Part shown: in pieces, positions 38,681 through 53,120 of the stretch | Position numbering within the stretch: the first letter of the stretch is position 1 | How the letters are laid out: each line of letters opens with the position of its first letter | Source of the DNA: Petrolisthes cinctipes | Taxonomy: Eukaryota > Arthropoda > Malacostraca > Decapoda > Porcellanidae | Assembly (NCBI GenBank): GCA_033782935.1 | Contig: JAWQEG010001234.1 | Location: 1,434,501 to 1,498,500 of the forward strand | DNA: 64,000 nt | Direction of reading: 5' to 3' | Program-made: the position numbers and the translations under genes | Notes under the pieces: model-generated | Told to the model about the DNA's origin: nothing | What the model saw: only the letters and a program-made list of their open reading frames with translations | Database searches by the model: none

Positions 38681-41600
38681 AAAATATCGAATTTTCAGGT
38701 GTTTGAGGTTAAATTTGAGATATAAAGGGGTGCAGAAGATGCATACACATATGGACTTTGGGCACCTAAAATATCGATTTTCAGCATGTTTTTGGCCTGT
38801 ATCTGAGTAGGCATGTACAGATCGCTTCTGGGACCCCAAAGTATCGAATTTTCGGGTGTTTAGAGCCTGAATTTGAGATATAAAAGGGTACAGAAGATGC
38901 ATGCACATATCGACTTTTGGGCACCTAAAATATAGATTTTATGTATGTTTTGGGCCTGTATTTTAAAAATACTCTAACACGGAGCCGGCATGTACAGATC
39001 GTTTCTTCGACCCAAAAATATCGAATTTTCGGGTGTTTTGGGCCTGAATTTGGGATATCGATTTTGGGCACCTAAAATATAGATTTTTAGCATCTTTTGG
39101 TCCTATATTTTGAAAATATTCTAGCACTGAGTAGGCATGTACAGATCGCTTCTGGGACCCCAAAATATCGAATTTTCGGGGGTTTTGAGCCTGAATTTGA
39201 GATATAAACGGGTGCAGAAAATGCATGCACATATTGACTTTGGGCACCTAAAAGATCGATTTTCAGCATGTTTTGGGCCTGTATTTTGAAAATACTCTAA
39301 CACGGAGTAGGAATGTACAGATCGCTTTTGGGACCTAAAAATATCGAATTTTCGGGTGTTTTGAGGTTGAATTTGAGATATAAACGTGTGCAGAAGATGC
39401 ATACACTTATCGACTTTTGGGCACCTAAAATATCGATTTTGAGCATGTTTTGGGTCTGTATCTTGAAAACATTCTAACTAGGGGTAGGCATGTACAGATT
39501 GCTTCTAGGACCCTTAAATACCGAATCTTCGGATGTTTTGAGCCTGAATTTGAGATATAAACGGGTACAGAAGAAGCATGCACATATCGACTTTGGACAC
39601 TTACAATATCGATTTTTAGCATGTTTTGGGCCTGTATTTTGACAACATTAAAACTAGGAGTAGGCATGTACAGATCGCTACTAGGAAACAAAAATACCGA
39701 ATTTTGGGGTGTTTTGAGCCTGAATTTGAGATATAAACGGGTACAGAAGATGCAGGCATATATTGACTTTGGACATTTAAAATATCGATTTTCTGTATAT
39801 TTTGGGCCTGTATTTTGAAAATACTCTAACACGGAGTAGGCATGTACAGATCGCTTCTGGGACCCCCAAATATCGAGTTTTCGGGTGTTTTGGGACTGAA
39901 TTTGAGATATCGAATTTGGGCACCTAAAATTTCGAGTTTTAGCATGTTTTGGGCCTATATTTTGAAAATATTCTAGCACTGAGTAGGCATGTACAGATCG
40001 CTTCTGGGACCCCAAAATATCGAATTGTCGGGTGTTTTAAGCCTGAATTTGAAATATAAACGGGTACAGAAGATGCATCCACATATCAACTTTTGGGCAC
40101 CTAAAAGATCGATTTGCAGTATGTTTTAGGCCTGTATATTGAAAATACTCTAACACGGAGTAGGCATGTACAGATCGCTTCTGGGACCCAAAAATATCGA
40201 ACTTCCGGGTGTTTTGAGGTTGAATTTGAGATATAAACGAGTGCAGAAGATGCATACACATATTGACTTTGGCCACCTAAAATATCGATTTTCAGCTTGT
40301 TTTGGGCCTGAATTTTGAAAATACTCTAACACGGAGTAGGCAAGTACAGACCGCTGCTGGGACCCCAAAATATCGAATTTTGGGGTGTTTGGAGCCTGAA
40401 TTTGAAATATAAACGGGTACAGAAGATGCATCCACATATCAACTTTTGGGCACCTAAAAGATCGATTTTCAGTATGTTTTGGGCCTGTATATTGAAAATA
40501 CTCTAACACGGAGTAGGCATGTACAGATCGCTTCTGGGACCCCAAAATATCAAATTTTCGGGTGTTTTGGGCCTGAATTTGAGATATCGACTTTGGGCAC
40601 CTGAAATATCGATTTTTAGCATGTTTTGGGCCTATATTTTGAAAATATTCTAGCACTGAGTAGGCATGTACAGATCGCTTCAGGGACCCCAAAATATCGA
40701 ATTTTCGGGTGTTTTGAGCCAGAATTTGAGATAAAAACAGATACTGAAGATGTATGCACATATTGAGTTTGGACGCCTAAAATATCGATTTTCAGCATGT
40801 TTTGGGCCTGTATTTTGAAAATACTCAAACACGGAGTAGGCATGTACAGATCGCTTCTGGGACCCCAAAATATCGAATTTTCGAGTGTTTTGGGCCTTAA
40901 TTTGAGATATCGAATTTGGGCACCTAAAATATAGATTTTTAGCATCTTTTGGGCCTATATTCTGAAAATATTCTAGCTCTGAGTAGACATGTACAGATCG
41001 CTTCTGGGACCCCAAAATATCGAATTGTTGGGTGTTTTAAGCCTGAATTTGATATATAAACGGGTACAGAAAATGCATGCACATATTGACTTTGGGCGCC
41101 TAAAATATCGATTTTCAGCATGTTTTGGGCCTGTATTTTGAAAATACTCTAACACGGAGTAGGCATGTACAGATCGCTTCTGGGACCCAAAAATATCGAA
41201 TTTACGGGTGTTTTGAGGTTGAATTTGAGATATAAACGAGTGCAGAAGATGTGTACACATATTGACTTTGGTCACCTAAAATATCGATTTTCAGCATGTT
41301 TTGGGCCTGTATATTGAAAATACTCTAACACGGAGTAGGCATGTACAGATCACTTCTGGGACCCCAAAATATCAAATTTTCGGGTGTTTTGGGCCTGAAT
41401 TTGAGATATCGACTTTGGGCACCTAAAATATCGATTTTTAGCATGTTTTGGGCCTTTATTTTGAAAATATTCTAGTACTGAGTAGGCATGTACAGATCGC
41501 TTCTGGGACCCAAAAATATCGAATTTTCAGGTGTTTTGAGCCTGAAATTGAGATATAAACATGTACTGAAGATGCATGCACATATCAACTTTTGGGCACC

Positions 41601-42754
41601 TAAAATATCGATTTTGAGCATGTTTTGGGTCTGTATCTTGAAAACATTCTAACTAGGAGTAGGCATGTACAGATCGCTTTTGGGACCTAAAAATATCGAA
41701 TTTTCGGGTGATTTGAGATTGAATTTGAGATATAAACGGGTGCAGAAGATGCATACACATATCGACTTTTGGGCACCTAAAACTTCATTTTTGAGCATGT
41801 TTTGGGTCTGTATCTTGAAAACATTCTAACTAGAGGTAGGCATGTACAGATTGCTTCTAGGACCCTTAAATACCGAATCTTCGGATGTTTTGAGCCTGAA
41901 TTTCAGATATAAACGGGTACAGAAGATGCATGCACATATCGACTTTGGACACTTACAATATCGATTTTTAGCATGTTTTGGGCCTGTATTTTGACAACAT
42001 TATAACTAGGAGTAGGCATGTACAGATCGCTACTAGCACCCAAAAATACCGAATTTTGGGGTGTTTTGAGCCTGAATTTGAGATATAAACGGGTACAGAA
42101 GATGCATGCACATATCGACTTTGGACACTTAAAATATCGATTTTTAGCATGATTTGAGCCTATATTTTGAAAACATTCTAGCACTGAGTAGGCATGTACA
42201 GATCGCTTCTGGGACCCAAAAATATCGAATTTTCGGATGTTTTGAAGTTGAATTTGAGATATAAACGGGTTCTGAAGATGCATACACATATTGACTTTGG
42301 GCACCTAAAATATCGATTTTAAGCATTTTTTGGGTCTGTATCTGAGTAGGCATGTACAGATCGCTTCTGGGACCCCAAAATATCGAATTTTCGGGTATTT
42401 TGAGGTTGAATTTAAGATATAAACGGGTACAGAAGATGCATGCACATATCGACTTTGGACACTTAAAATATCGATTTTTAGCATGTTTTGAGCTTATATT
42501 TTGAAAACATTCTAGCACTGAGTAGTCATGTACAGATCGCTTCTGGGACCCAAAAATATCGAATTTTCAGGTGTTTGAGGTTAAATTTGAGATATAAAGG
42601 GGTGCAGAAGACGCATACACATATTGACTTTAGGCACCTAAAACATTGATTTTCAGCATGTTTTGGGCCTGTATCTGAGTAGGCATGTACAGATCGCTTC
42701 TGGGACCCCAAAATATCGAATTCTCGGGTGTTTTGAGGTTGAAATTAAGATATA

Positions 42755-45700
42755 AACGGGTACAGAAGATGCATGCACATATCGACTTTGGACACCTAAA
42801 ATATCGATTTTTAGCATGTTTTGAGCCTGTATTTTGAAAATATTCTAGCACTGAGTAGGCATGTACAGATTGCTTCTGGGACCCAAAGATATCGAATTTT
42901 CGGGTGTTTTGAGGTTGAATTTGAGATTTAAACGGGTGCAGAAGATGTATACACAAATTCACTTTGGTCACCTAAAATATCGATTTTTTAGCATGTTTTG
43001 GGCCTGTATATTGAAAATACTCTAACACGGAGTAGGCAAGTACAGATTGCTTCTGAGGCCCCAAAATATCGAATTTTCGGGTGTTTGGAGCCTGAATTTG
43101 AGATATAAACGGGTACAGAAGATGCATGCACATATCGACTTTGGACACTTAAAATATCGATTTTTAGCATGTTTTGAGCTTATATTTTGAAAACATTCTA
43201 GCACTGAGTAGTCATGTACAGATCGCTTCTGGGACCCAAAAATATCGAATTTTCAGGTGTTTGAGGTTAAATTTGAGATATAAAGGGGTGCAGAAGACGC
43301 ATACACATATTGACTTTAGGCACCTAAAACATTGATTTTCAGCATGTTTTGGGCCTGTATCTGAGTAGGCATGTACAGATCGCTTCTGGGACCCCAAAAT
43401 ATCGAATTCTCGGGTGTTTTGAGGTTGAAATTAAGATATAAACGGGTACAGAAGATGGAGGCACATATCGACTTTGGACACTTAAAATATCGATTTTTAG
43501 CATGTTTTGAGCCTATATTTTGAAAACATTCTAGCACTGAGTAGGCATGTACAGATCGCTTCTGGGACCTAAAAATATCGAATTTTCGGGTGTTTTGAGG
43601 TTGAATTCGAGATATAAACGGGTGCAGAAGATGCATACACATATTGACTTTGGGCACCTAAAATATCGATATTTAGCATGTTTTGGGCCTGTATCTGAGT
43701 AGGCATGTGCAGATCGCTTCTGGAACCCCAAAATATCGAATTTTCGGGTGTTTTGGGACTGAATTTGAGATATCGACTTTGGGCACCTAAAATTTCGATT
43801 TTTAGCATCTTTTGGGCCTATATTTTGAAAATACTCTAGCACTGAGTAGGCATGTACAGATCGCTTCTGGGACCCCAAAATATCGAATTTTCGGGTGTTT
43901 TAAGCCTGAATTTGAGATATAAACGTGTATAGAAAATGCATGCACATATTGACTTTGGGCACCTAAAATATCGATTTTCAGCATGTTTTGGGCCTGTATT
44001 TTGAAAATACTCTAACACGGAGTAGGCATGTACAGATCGCTTTGGGACCCAAAAATATCGAATTTTCGGGTGTTTGGAGCCTGAATTTGAGATATAAACG
44101 GGTGCAGAAGATGCATACAAATATTGACTTTGGGCACCTAAAATATCGATTTTGAGCATGTTTTGGGTCTGTATCTTGAAAACATTCTAACTTGGACTAG
44201 GCATGTACAAATCGCTTCTAGGACCCCAAAATATCGAATTTTGGGGTTTTTTTAGCCTGAATTTGAGATATAAACGGGTGCAGAAGATGCAAACACATAT
44301 TGACTTTGGGCACCTAAAATATCGATTTTGAGCATGTTTTGGGTCTGTATCTTAAAAACATTCTAACTAGGAGTAGGCATGTACAGATCGCTTCTAGGAC
44401 CCAAAAATACCGAATTTTCGGTTGTTTTGAGCCTGAATTTGAGATATAAACGTGTACAGAAGATGCAAGCACATATCGACATTGGACACTTAAAATATCG
44501 TTTTTTAGCATGTTTTGAGCCTATATTTTGAAAACTTTCTAGCACTGAGTAGGCATGTACAGATAGCTTCTGGGACCCAAAAATATCGAATTTTCGGGTG
44601 TTTGGAGCCTGAATTTGAGATATAAATGGGTACAGAAGATGCATCCACATATCAACTTTTGGTCACCTAAAAGATCGATTTTGAGCATGTTTTGGGTCTG
44701 TATCTTGAAAACATTCTAACACGGAGTAGGCATGTACAGATCGCTTCTGGGACCCAAAAAAATCGAATTTTCGGGTATTTTGAGGTTAAATTTGGGATAT
44801 AAACGGGTGCAGAAGATGCATACACATATTGACTTTTATACCTAAAATATCGATTTTAAGCATATTTTGGGCCTGTATCTAAGTAGGCATGTACAGATCG
44901 CTTCTGGGACCCCAAAATATCGAATTTTCGGGTGTTTAAAGCGTGAATTTAAGATATAAACGGGTACAGAAGATGCATGCACATATCGTCTTTTCTGCAC
45001 CTAAAGGATCGATTTTCAGTATGTTTTGGGCATGTATATTGAAAATACTCTAACACGGAGTAGGCATGTACAGATCGCTCCTGGGACCCCAAAATATCGA
45101 ATTTTTGGGTGTTTTGGGCCTGAATTTGAGATATCGACTTTCGGCACCTAAAATATCGATTTTAAGCATTTTTTGGGTCTGTATCTGAGTAGGCATGTAC
45201 AGATCGCTTCTGGGACCCCAAAATATCGAATGTTCGGGTTTTTTGAGGTTAAATTTAAGATATAAACGGGTACAGAAGATGCATGCACATATCGACTTTG
45301 GACACTTAAAATATCGATTTTTAGCATGTTTTGAGCTTATATTTTGATAACATTCTAGCACTGAGTAGGCATGTACAGATCGCTTCTGGGACCCCAAAAT
45401 ATCGAATTGTTGGGTGTTTTAAGCCTGAATTTGATATATAAACGGGTACAGAAAATGCATGCACATATTGACTTTGGGCGCCTAAAATATCGATTTTCAG
45501 CATGTTTTGGGCCTGTATTTTGAAAATACTCTAACACGGAGTAGGCATGTACAGATCGCTTCTGGGACCCAAAAATATCGAATTTACGGGTGTTTTGAGG
45601 TTGAATTTGAGATATAAACGAGTGCAGAAGATGTGTACACATATTGACTTTGGTCACCTAAAATATCGATTTTCAGCATGTTTTGGGCCTGTATATTGAA

Positions 45701-48660
45701 AATACTCTAACACGGAGTAGGCATGTACAGATCACTTCTGGGACCCCCAAATATCAAATTTTCGGGTGTTTTGGGCCTGAATTTGAGATATCGACTTTGG
45801 GCACCTAAAATATCGATTTTTAGCATGTTTTGGGCCTTTATTTTGAAAATATTCTAGCAATGAGTAGGCATGTACAGATCGCTTCTGGGACCCAAAAATA
45901 TCGAATTTTCAGGTGTTTTGAGCCTGAAATTGAGATATAAACATGTACTGAAGATGCATGCACATATCAACTTTTGGGCACCTAAAATATCGATTTTGAG
46001 CATGTTTTGGGTCTGTATCTTGAAAACATTCTAACTAGGAGTAGGCATGTACAGATCGCTTCTAGGACCCAAAAATATCGAATTTTCGAGTGGTTTGAGC
46101 CTGAATTTCAGATATAATCGGGTACAGAAGATGCATGCACATATCGACTTTGGACACTTAAAATATCGATTTTTAGCATGTTTTGAGCCTATATTTTGAA
46201 AACATTCTAGCACTCAGTAGGCATGTACAGATCGCTTCTGGGACCCAAAAATATCGAATTTTCAGGTGTTTGAGGTTAAATTTGAGATATAAAGGGGTGC
46301 AGAAGACGCATACACATATTGACTTTAGGCACCTAAAACATCGATTTTCAGCATATTTTGGGCCTGTATCTGAGTAGGCATGTACAGATCGCTTCTGGGA
46401 CCCCAAAGTATCGAATTTTCGGGTGTTTAGAGCCTGAATTTGAAATATAAAAGTGTACAAAAGATGCATGCACATATCGACTTTTGGGCACCTAAAATAT
46501 AGATTTTCTGTATGTTTTGGGCCTGTATTTTAAAAATACTCTAACACAGAGGCGGCATGTACAGATCACTTCTGGGACCCAAAAATATCGAATTTTCGGG
46601 TGTTTTGGGCCTGAATTTGGGATATCGATTTTGGGCACCTAAAATATAGATTTTTAGCATCTTTTGGTCCTATATTTTGAAAATATTCTAGCACTGAGTA
46701 GGCATGTACAGATCACTTCTGGGACCCCAAAATATCGAATTTTTGGATGTTTTGAGCCTGAATTTGAGATATAAACGGGTACAGAAAATGCATGCACATA
46801 TTGACTTTGGGCACCTAAAAGATCGATTTTTAGCATGTTTTGGGCCTGTATTTAAAATACTCTAACACGAAGTAGGCATGTACAGATCGCTTTTGGGACC
46901 TAAAACTATCGAATTTTCGGGTGATTTGAGATTGAATTTGAGATATAAACGGGTGCAGAAGATGCATACACATATCGACTTTTGGGCACCTAAAATATCG
47001 ATTTTGAGCATGTTTTGGGTCTGTATCTTGAAAACATTCTAACTAGAGGTAGGCATGTACAGATTGCTTCTAGGACCCTTAAATACCGAATCTTCGGATG
47101 TTTTGAGTCTGAATTTCAGATATAAACGGGTACAGAAGATACATGCACATATCGACTTTGGACACTTACAATATCGATTTTTAGCATGTTTTGGTCCTGT
47201 ATTTTGACAACATTATAACTAGGAGTAGGCATGTACAGATCGCTACTAGGAAACAAAAATACCGAATTTTGGGGTGTTTTGAGCCTGAATTTGAGATATA
47301 AACGGGTACAGAAGATGCAGACATATATCGACTTTGGATATTTAAAATATCGATTTTCTGTATGTTTTGGGCCTGTATTTTGAAAATACTCTAACACGGA
47401 GTAGGCATCTACAGATCGCTTCTGGGACCCCAAAACATCGAATTTTCGGGTGTTTTGGGACTGAATTTCAGATATCGACTTTGGGCACCTAAAATTTCGA
47501 TTTTAGCATCATTTGGGCCTATATTTTGAAAATATTCTAGCACTGAGTAGGCATGTACAGATTGCTTCAGGGACCCCAAAATATCGAATTTTCGGGTGTT
47601 TTGACCCTGAATTTGAGATAAAAACAGGTACTGAAGATGCATGCACATATCGACTTTTGGGCACCTAAAATATCAATTTTGAGCATGTTTTGGGTCTGTA
47701 TCTTAAAAACATTTTAACTAGGAGTAGGCATGTACAGATCGCTACTAGCAACTAAAAATACCGAATTTTGGGGTGTTTTGAGCCTGAATTTGAGATATGA
47801 ACGGGTACAGAAGATGCATGCACATATCGACTTTGGACACTTAAAATATCGATTTTTAGCATGTTTTGAGCCTATATTTTGAAAACATTCTAGCACTGAG
47901 TAGGCATGTACAGATCGCTTCTGGGACCCAAAAATATCGAATTTTCGGATGTTTTGAGGTTGAATTTGAGATATAAACGGGTTCTGAAGATGCATACACA
48001 TATTGACTTTGGGCACCTAAAATATCGATTTTAGGCATTTTTTGGGTCTGTATCTGAGTAGGCATGTACAGATCGCTTCTGGGACCCCAAAATATCGAAT
48101 TTTCGGGTATTTTGAGGTTGAATTTAAGATATAACGGGTACAGAAGATGCATGCACATATCGACTTTGGACACATAAAATATCGATTTTTATCATGTTTT
48201 GAGCTTATATTTTGAAAACATTCTAGCACTGAGTAGGCATGTACAGATCGCTTCTGGGACCCAAAAATATCGAATTTTCGGATGTTTTGAGGTTGAATTT
48301 AAGATATAAACGGGTGCAGAAGATGCATACACATATTGACTTTGGGCACCTAAAATATCGATTTTCAGCATGTTTTGGGTCTGTATCTGAGTAGACATGT
48401 ACAGATCGCTTCTGGGACCCCAAAATATCGAATTCTCGGGTGTTTTGAGGTTGAAATTAAGATATAAACGGGTACAGAAGATGGAGGCACATATCGACTT
48501 TGGACACTTAAAATATCGATTTTTAGCATGTTTTGAGCCTGTATTTTGAAAACATTCTAGCACTGAGTAGGCATGTACAGATCGCTTCTGGGACCTAAAA
48601 ATATCGAATTTTCGGGTGTTTTGAGGTTGAATTCGAGATATAAACGGGTGCAGAAGATGC
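42755..48660 (+). repeat. Long-range duplicated block, copy C
   Basis: This block recurs at about 51926-57656. The offset is 9171 bp up to about 44.4 kb, then 8994, then 8996 at the right end. The 176-bp step is one whole monomer present here (about 44450-44630) and missing from the other copy. Its first kilobase is itself a partial 2401-bp HOR unit. Confidence 0.85.
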
Positions 48661-51045
48661 ATACACATATTGACTTTGGGCACCTAAAATATCGATTTTG
48701 AGCATGTTTTGGGTCTCTATCTTGAAAACATTCTAACTAGGACTAGGCATGTACAAATCGCTTCTAGGACCCCAAAATAACGAATGTTGGGGTTTTTTTA
48801 GCCTGAATTTGAGATATAAACGGGTGCAGAAGATGCAAACACATATTGACTTTGGGCACCTAAAATATCGATTTTGAGCATGTTTTGGATCTGTATCTTG
48901 AAAACATTCTAACTAGGAGTAGGCATGTACAGATCGCTTCTAGGACCCAAAAATACCGAATTTTCGGTTGTTTTGAGCCTGAATTTGAGATATAAACGTG
49001 TACAGAAGATGCATGCACATATCGACATTGGACACTTAAAATATCGATTTTTAGCATGTTTTGAGCCTATATTTTGAAAACTTTCTAGCACTGAGTAGGC
49101 ATGTACAGATAGCTTCTGGGACCCAAAAATATCGAATTTTCGGGTGTTTGGAGCCTGAATTTGAGATATAAATGGGTACAGAAGATGCATCCACATATCG
49201 ACTTTTGGTCACCTAAAAGATCGATTTTGAGCATGTTTTGGGTCTGTATCTTGAAAACATTCTAACTAGGAGTAGGCATGTACAGATCGCTTCTGGGACC
49301 CAAAAATATCGAATTTTCGGGTGTTTAAAGCCTGAATTTAAGATATAAACGGGTACAGAAGATGCATGCACATATCGTCTTTTGGGCACCTAAAGGATCG
49401 ATTTTCAGTATGTTTTGGGCATGTATATTGAAAATACTCTAACATGGAGTAGGCATGTACAGATCGCTTCTAGGACCCAAAAATACCGAATTTTCGGGTA
49501 TTTTGTCCCTGAATTTGAGATATAATCGGGTACAGAAGATGCATGCACATATCGACTTTGGACACCTAAAATATCGATTTTTAGCATGTTTTGAGCCTGT
49601 ATTTTGAAAATATTCTAGCACTGAGTAGGCATGTACAGATTGCTTCTGGGACCCAAAGATATCGAATTTTCGGGTGTTTTGAGGTCGAATTTGAGATTTA
49701 AACGGGTGCAGAAGATGTATACACAAATTCACTTTGGTCACCTAAAATATCGATTTTTTAGCATGTTTTGGGCCTGTATATTGAAAATACTCTAACACGG
49801 AGTAGGCAAGTACAGATTGCTTCTGAGGCCCCAAAATATCGAATTTTCGGGTGTTTGGAGCCTGAATTTGAGATATAAACGGGTACAGAAGATGCATGCA
49901 CATATCGACTTTGGACACTTAAAATATCGATTTTTAGCATGTTTTGAGCTTATATTTTGAAAACATTCTAGCACTGAGTAGTCATGTACAGATCGCTTCT
50001 GGGACCCAAAAATATCGAATTTTCAGGTGTTTGAGGTTAAATTTGAGATATAAAGGGGTGCAGAAGACGCATACACATATTGACTTTAGGCACCTAAAAC
50101 ATTGATTTTCAGCATGTTTTGGGCCTGTATCTAAGTAGGCATGTACAGATCGCTTCTGGGACCCCAAAATATCGAATTCTCGGGTGTTTTGAGGTTGAAA
50201 TTAAGATATAAACGGGTACAGAAGATGGAGGCACATATCGACTTTGGACACTTACAATATCGATTTTTAGCATGTTTTGAGCCTATATTTTGAAAACATT
50301 CTAGCACTGAGTAGGCATGTACAGATCGCTTCTGGGACCTAAAAATATCGAATTTTCGGGTGTTTTGAGGTTGAATTCGAGATATAAACGGGTGCAGAAG
50401 ATGCATACACATATTGACTTTGGGCACCTAAAATATCGATATTTAGCATGTTTTGGGCCTGTATCTGAGTAGGCATGTGCAGATCGCTTCTGGGACCCCA
50501 AAATATCGAATTTTCGGGTGTTTTGGGACTGAATTTGAGATATCGACTTTGGGCACATAAAATTTCGATTTTTAGCATCTTTTGGGCCTATATTTTGAAA
50601 ATACTCTAGCACTGAGTAGGCATGTACAGATCGCTTCTGGGACCCCAAAATATCGAATTTTTGGGTGTTTTAAGCCTGAATTTGAGATATAAACGTGTAT
50701 AGAAAATGCATGCACATATTGACTTTGGGCACCTAAAATATCGATTTTCAGCATGTTTTTGGCCTGTATTTTGAAAATACTCAAACACGGAGTAGGCATG
50801 TACAGATCACTTCTGGGGCCCCAAAATCTTGAATTTTCGGGTGTTCTGAGCCTGAATTTGAGATATAAACAGGTAATGAAGATGCATGCACAAATCGACT
50901 TTGGACACTAAAAATATCGATTTTTAGCATGTTTTAGGCCTTTATTTTAAAAATATTCTAGCACTGAGTAGGCATGTACAGATAGCTTCTGGGACCCAAA
51001 AATATCGAATTTTCGGGTGTTTGGAGCCTGAATTTGAGATATAAA
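48645..51045 (+). repeat. 2401-bp fourteen-monomer HOR, copy 1
   Basis: From 48747 to 51148 the monomers are 176, 176, 177, 177, 176, 177, 176, 157, 176, 158, 147, 176, 176 and 176 bp, total 2401. Shared tags with copy 2 include gaatgttggggtttttttag, cccaaagatatcg and gatggaggcac. Boundaries are approximate. Confidence 0.9.
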
Positions 51046-53120
51046 CGGGTGCAGAAGATGCATACACATATTGACTTTGGGCACCTAAAATATCGATTTT
51101 GAGCATGTTTTGGGTCTCTATCTTGAAAACATTCTAACTAGGACTAGGCATGTACAAATCGCTTCTAGGACCCCAAAATATCGAATGTTGGGGTTTTTTT
51201 AGCCTGAATTTGAGATATAAACGGGTGCAGAAGATGCAAACACATATTGACTTTGGGCACCTAAAATATCGATTTTGAGCATGTTTTGGATCTGTATCTT
51301 GAAAACATTCTAACTAGGAGTAGGCATGTACAGATCGCTTCTAGGACCCAAAAATACCGAATTTTCGGTTGTTTTGAGCCTGAATTTGAGATATAAACGT
51401 GTACAGAAGATGCATGCACATATCGACATTGGACACTTAAAATATCGATTTTTAGCATGTTTTGAGCCTATATTTTGAAAACTTTCTAGCACTGAGTAGG
51501 CATGTACAGATAGCTTCGGGGACCCAAAAATATCGAATTTTCGGGTGTTTGGAGCCTGAATTTGAGATATAAATGGGTACAGAAGATGCATCCACATATC
51601 GACTTTTGGTCACCTAAAAGATCGATTTTGAGCATGTTTTGGGTCTGTATCTTGAAAACATTCTAACTAGGAGTAGGCATGTACAGATCGCTTCTGGGAC
51701 CCAAAAATATCGAATTTTCGGGTGTTTAAAGCCTGAATTTAAGATATAAACGGGTACAGAAGATGCATGCACATATCGTCTTTTGGGCACCTAAAGGATC
51801 GATTTTCAGTATGTTTTGGGCATGTATATTGAAAATACTCTAACATGGAGTAGGCATGTACAGATCGCTTCTAGGACCCAAAAATACCGAATTTTCGGGT
51901 ATTTTGTCCCTGAATTTGAGATATAATCGGGTACAGAAGATGCATGCACATATCGACTTTGGACACCTAAAATATCGATTTTTAGCATGTTTTGAGCCTG
52001 TATTTTGAAAATATTCTAGCACTGAGTAGGCATGTACAGATTGCTTCTGGGACCCAAAGATATCGAATTTTCGGGTGTTTTGAGGTTGAATTTGAGATTT
52101 AAACGGGTGCAGAAGATGTATACACAAATTCACTTTGGTCACCTAAAATATCGATTTTTTAGCATGTTTTGGGCCTGTATATTGAAAATACTCTAACACG
52201 GAGTAGGCAAGTACAGATTGCTTCTGAGGCCCCAAAATATCGAATTTTCGGGTGTTTGGAGCCTGAATTTGAGATATAAACGGGTACAGAAGATGCATGC
52301 ACATATCGACTTTGGACACTTAAAATATCGATTTTTAGCATGTTTTGAGCTTATATTTTGAAAACATTCTAGCACTGAGTAGTCATGTACAGATCGCTTC
52401 TGGGACCCAAAAATATCGAATTTTCAGGTGTTTGAGGTTAAATTTGAGATATAAAGGGGTGCAGAAGACGCATACACATATTGACTTTAGGCACCTAAAA
52501 CATTGATTTTCAGCATGTTTTGGGCCTGTATCTGAGTAGGCATGTACAGATCGCTTCTGGGACCCCAAAATATCGAATTCTCGGGTGTTTTGAGGTTGAA
52601 ATTAAGATATAAACGGGTACAGAAGATGGAGGCACATATCGACTTTGGACACTTAAAATATCGATTTTTAGCATGTTTTGAGCCTATATTTTGAAAACAT
52701 TCTAGCACTGAGTAGGCATGTACAGATCGCTTCTGGGACCTAAAAATATCGAATTTTCGGGTGTTTTGAGGTTGAATTCGAGATATAAACGGGTGCAGAA
52801 GATGCATACACATATTGACTTTGGGCACCTAAAATATCGATATTTAGCATGTTTTGGGCCTGTATCTGAGTAGGCATGTGCAGATCGCTTCTGGAACCCC
52901 AAAATATCGAATTTTCGGGTGTTTTGGGACTGAATTTGAGATATCGACTTTGGGCACCTAAAATTTCGATTTTTAGCATCTTTTGGGCCTATATTTTGAA
53001 AATACTCTAGCACTGAGTAGGCATGTACAGATCGCTTCTGGGACCCCAAAATATCGAATTTTCGGGTGTTTTAAGCCTGAATTTGAGATATAAACGTGTA
53101 TAGAAAATGCATGCACATAT
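51046..53120 (+). repeat. 2401-bp HOR, partial copy 2
   Basis: This segment matches copy 1 at an offset of 2401 until about 53120 (near attgcctttcgcacc). There it switches to sequence matching 43.95 kb, so it overlaps the second copy of the long-range block. Confidence 0.88.

Larger units (their letters stand above)
38291..42754 (+). repeat. Mosaic of cycle copies
   Basis: The stretch opens with a five-monomer cycle at 38478-39310 (176, 157, 177, 147, 176). Pieces of it match other places at different offsets: 38.48-40.0 kb matches 46.04-47.56 kb (about 7567), 40.47-41.2 kb matches 36.76-37.5 kb (3711), and 41.0-41.66 kb matches 45.38-46.04 kb (4382). It is satellite throughout. Confidence 0.78.
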
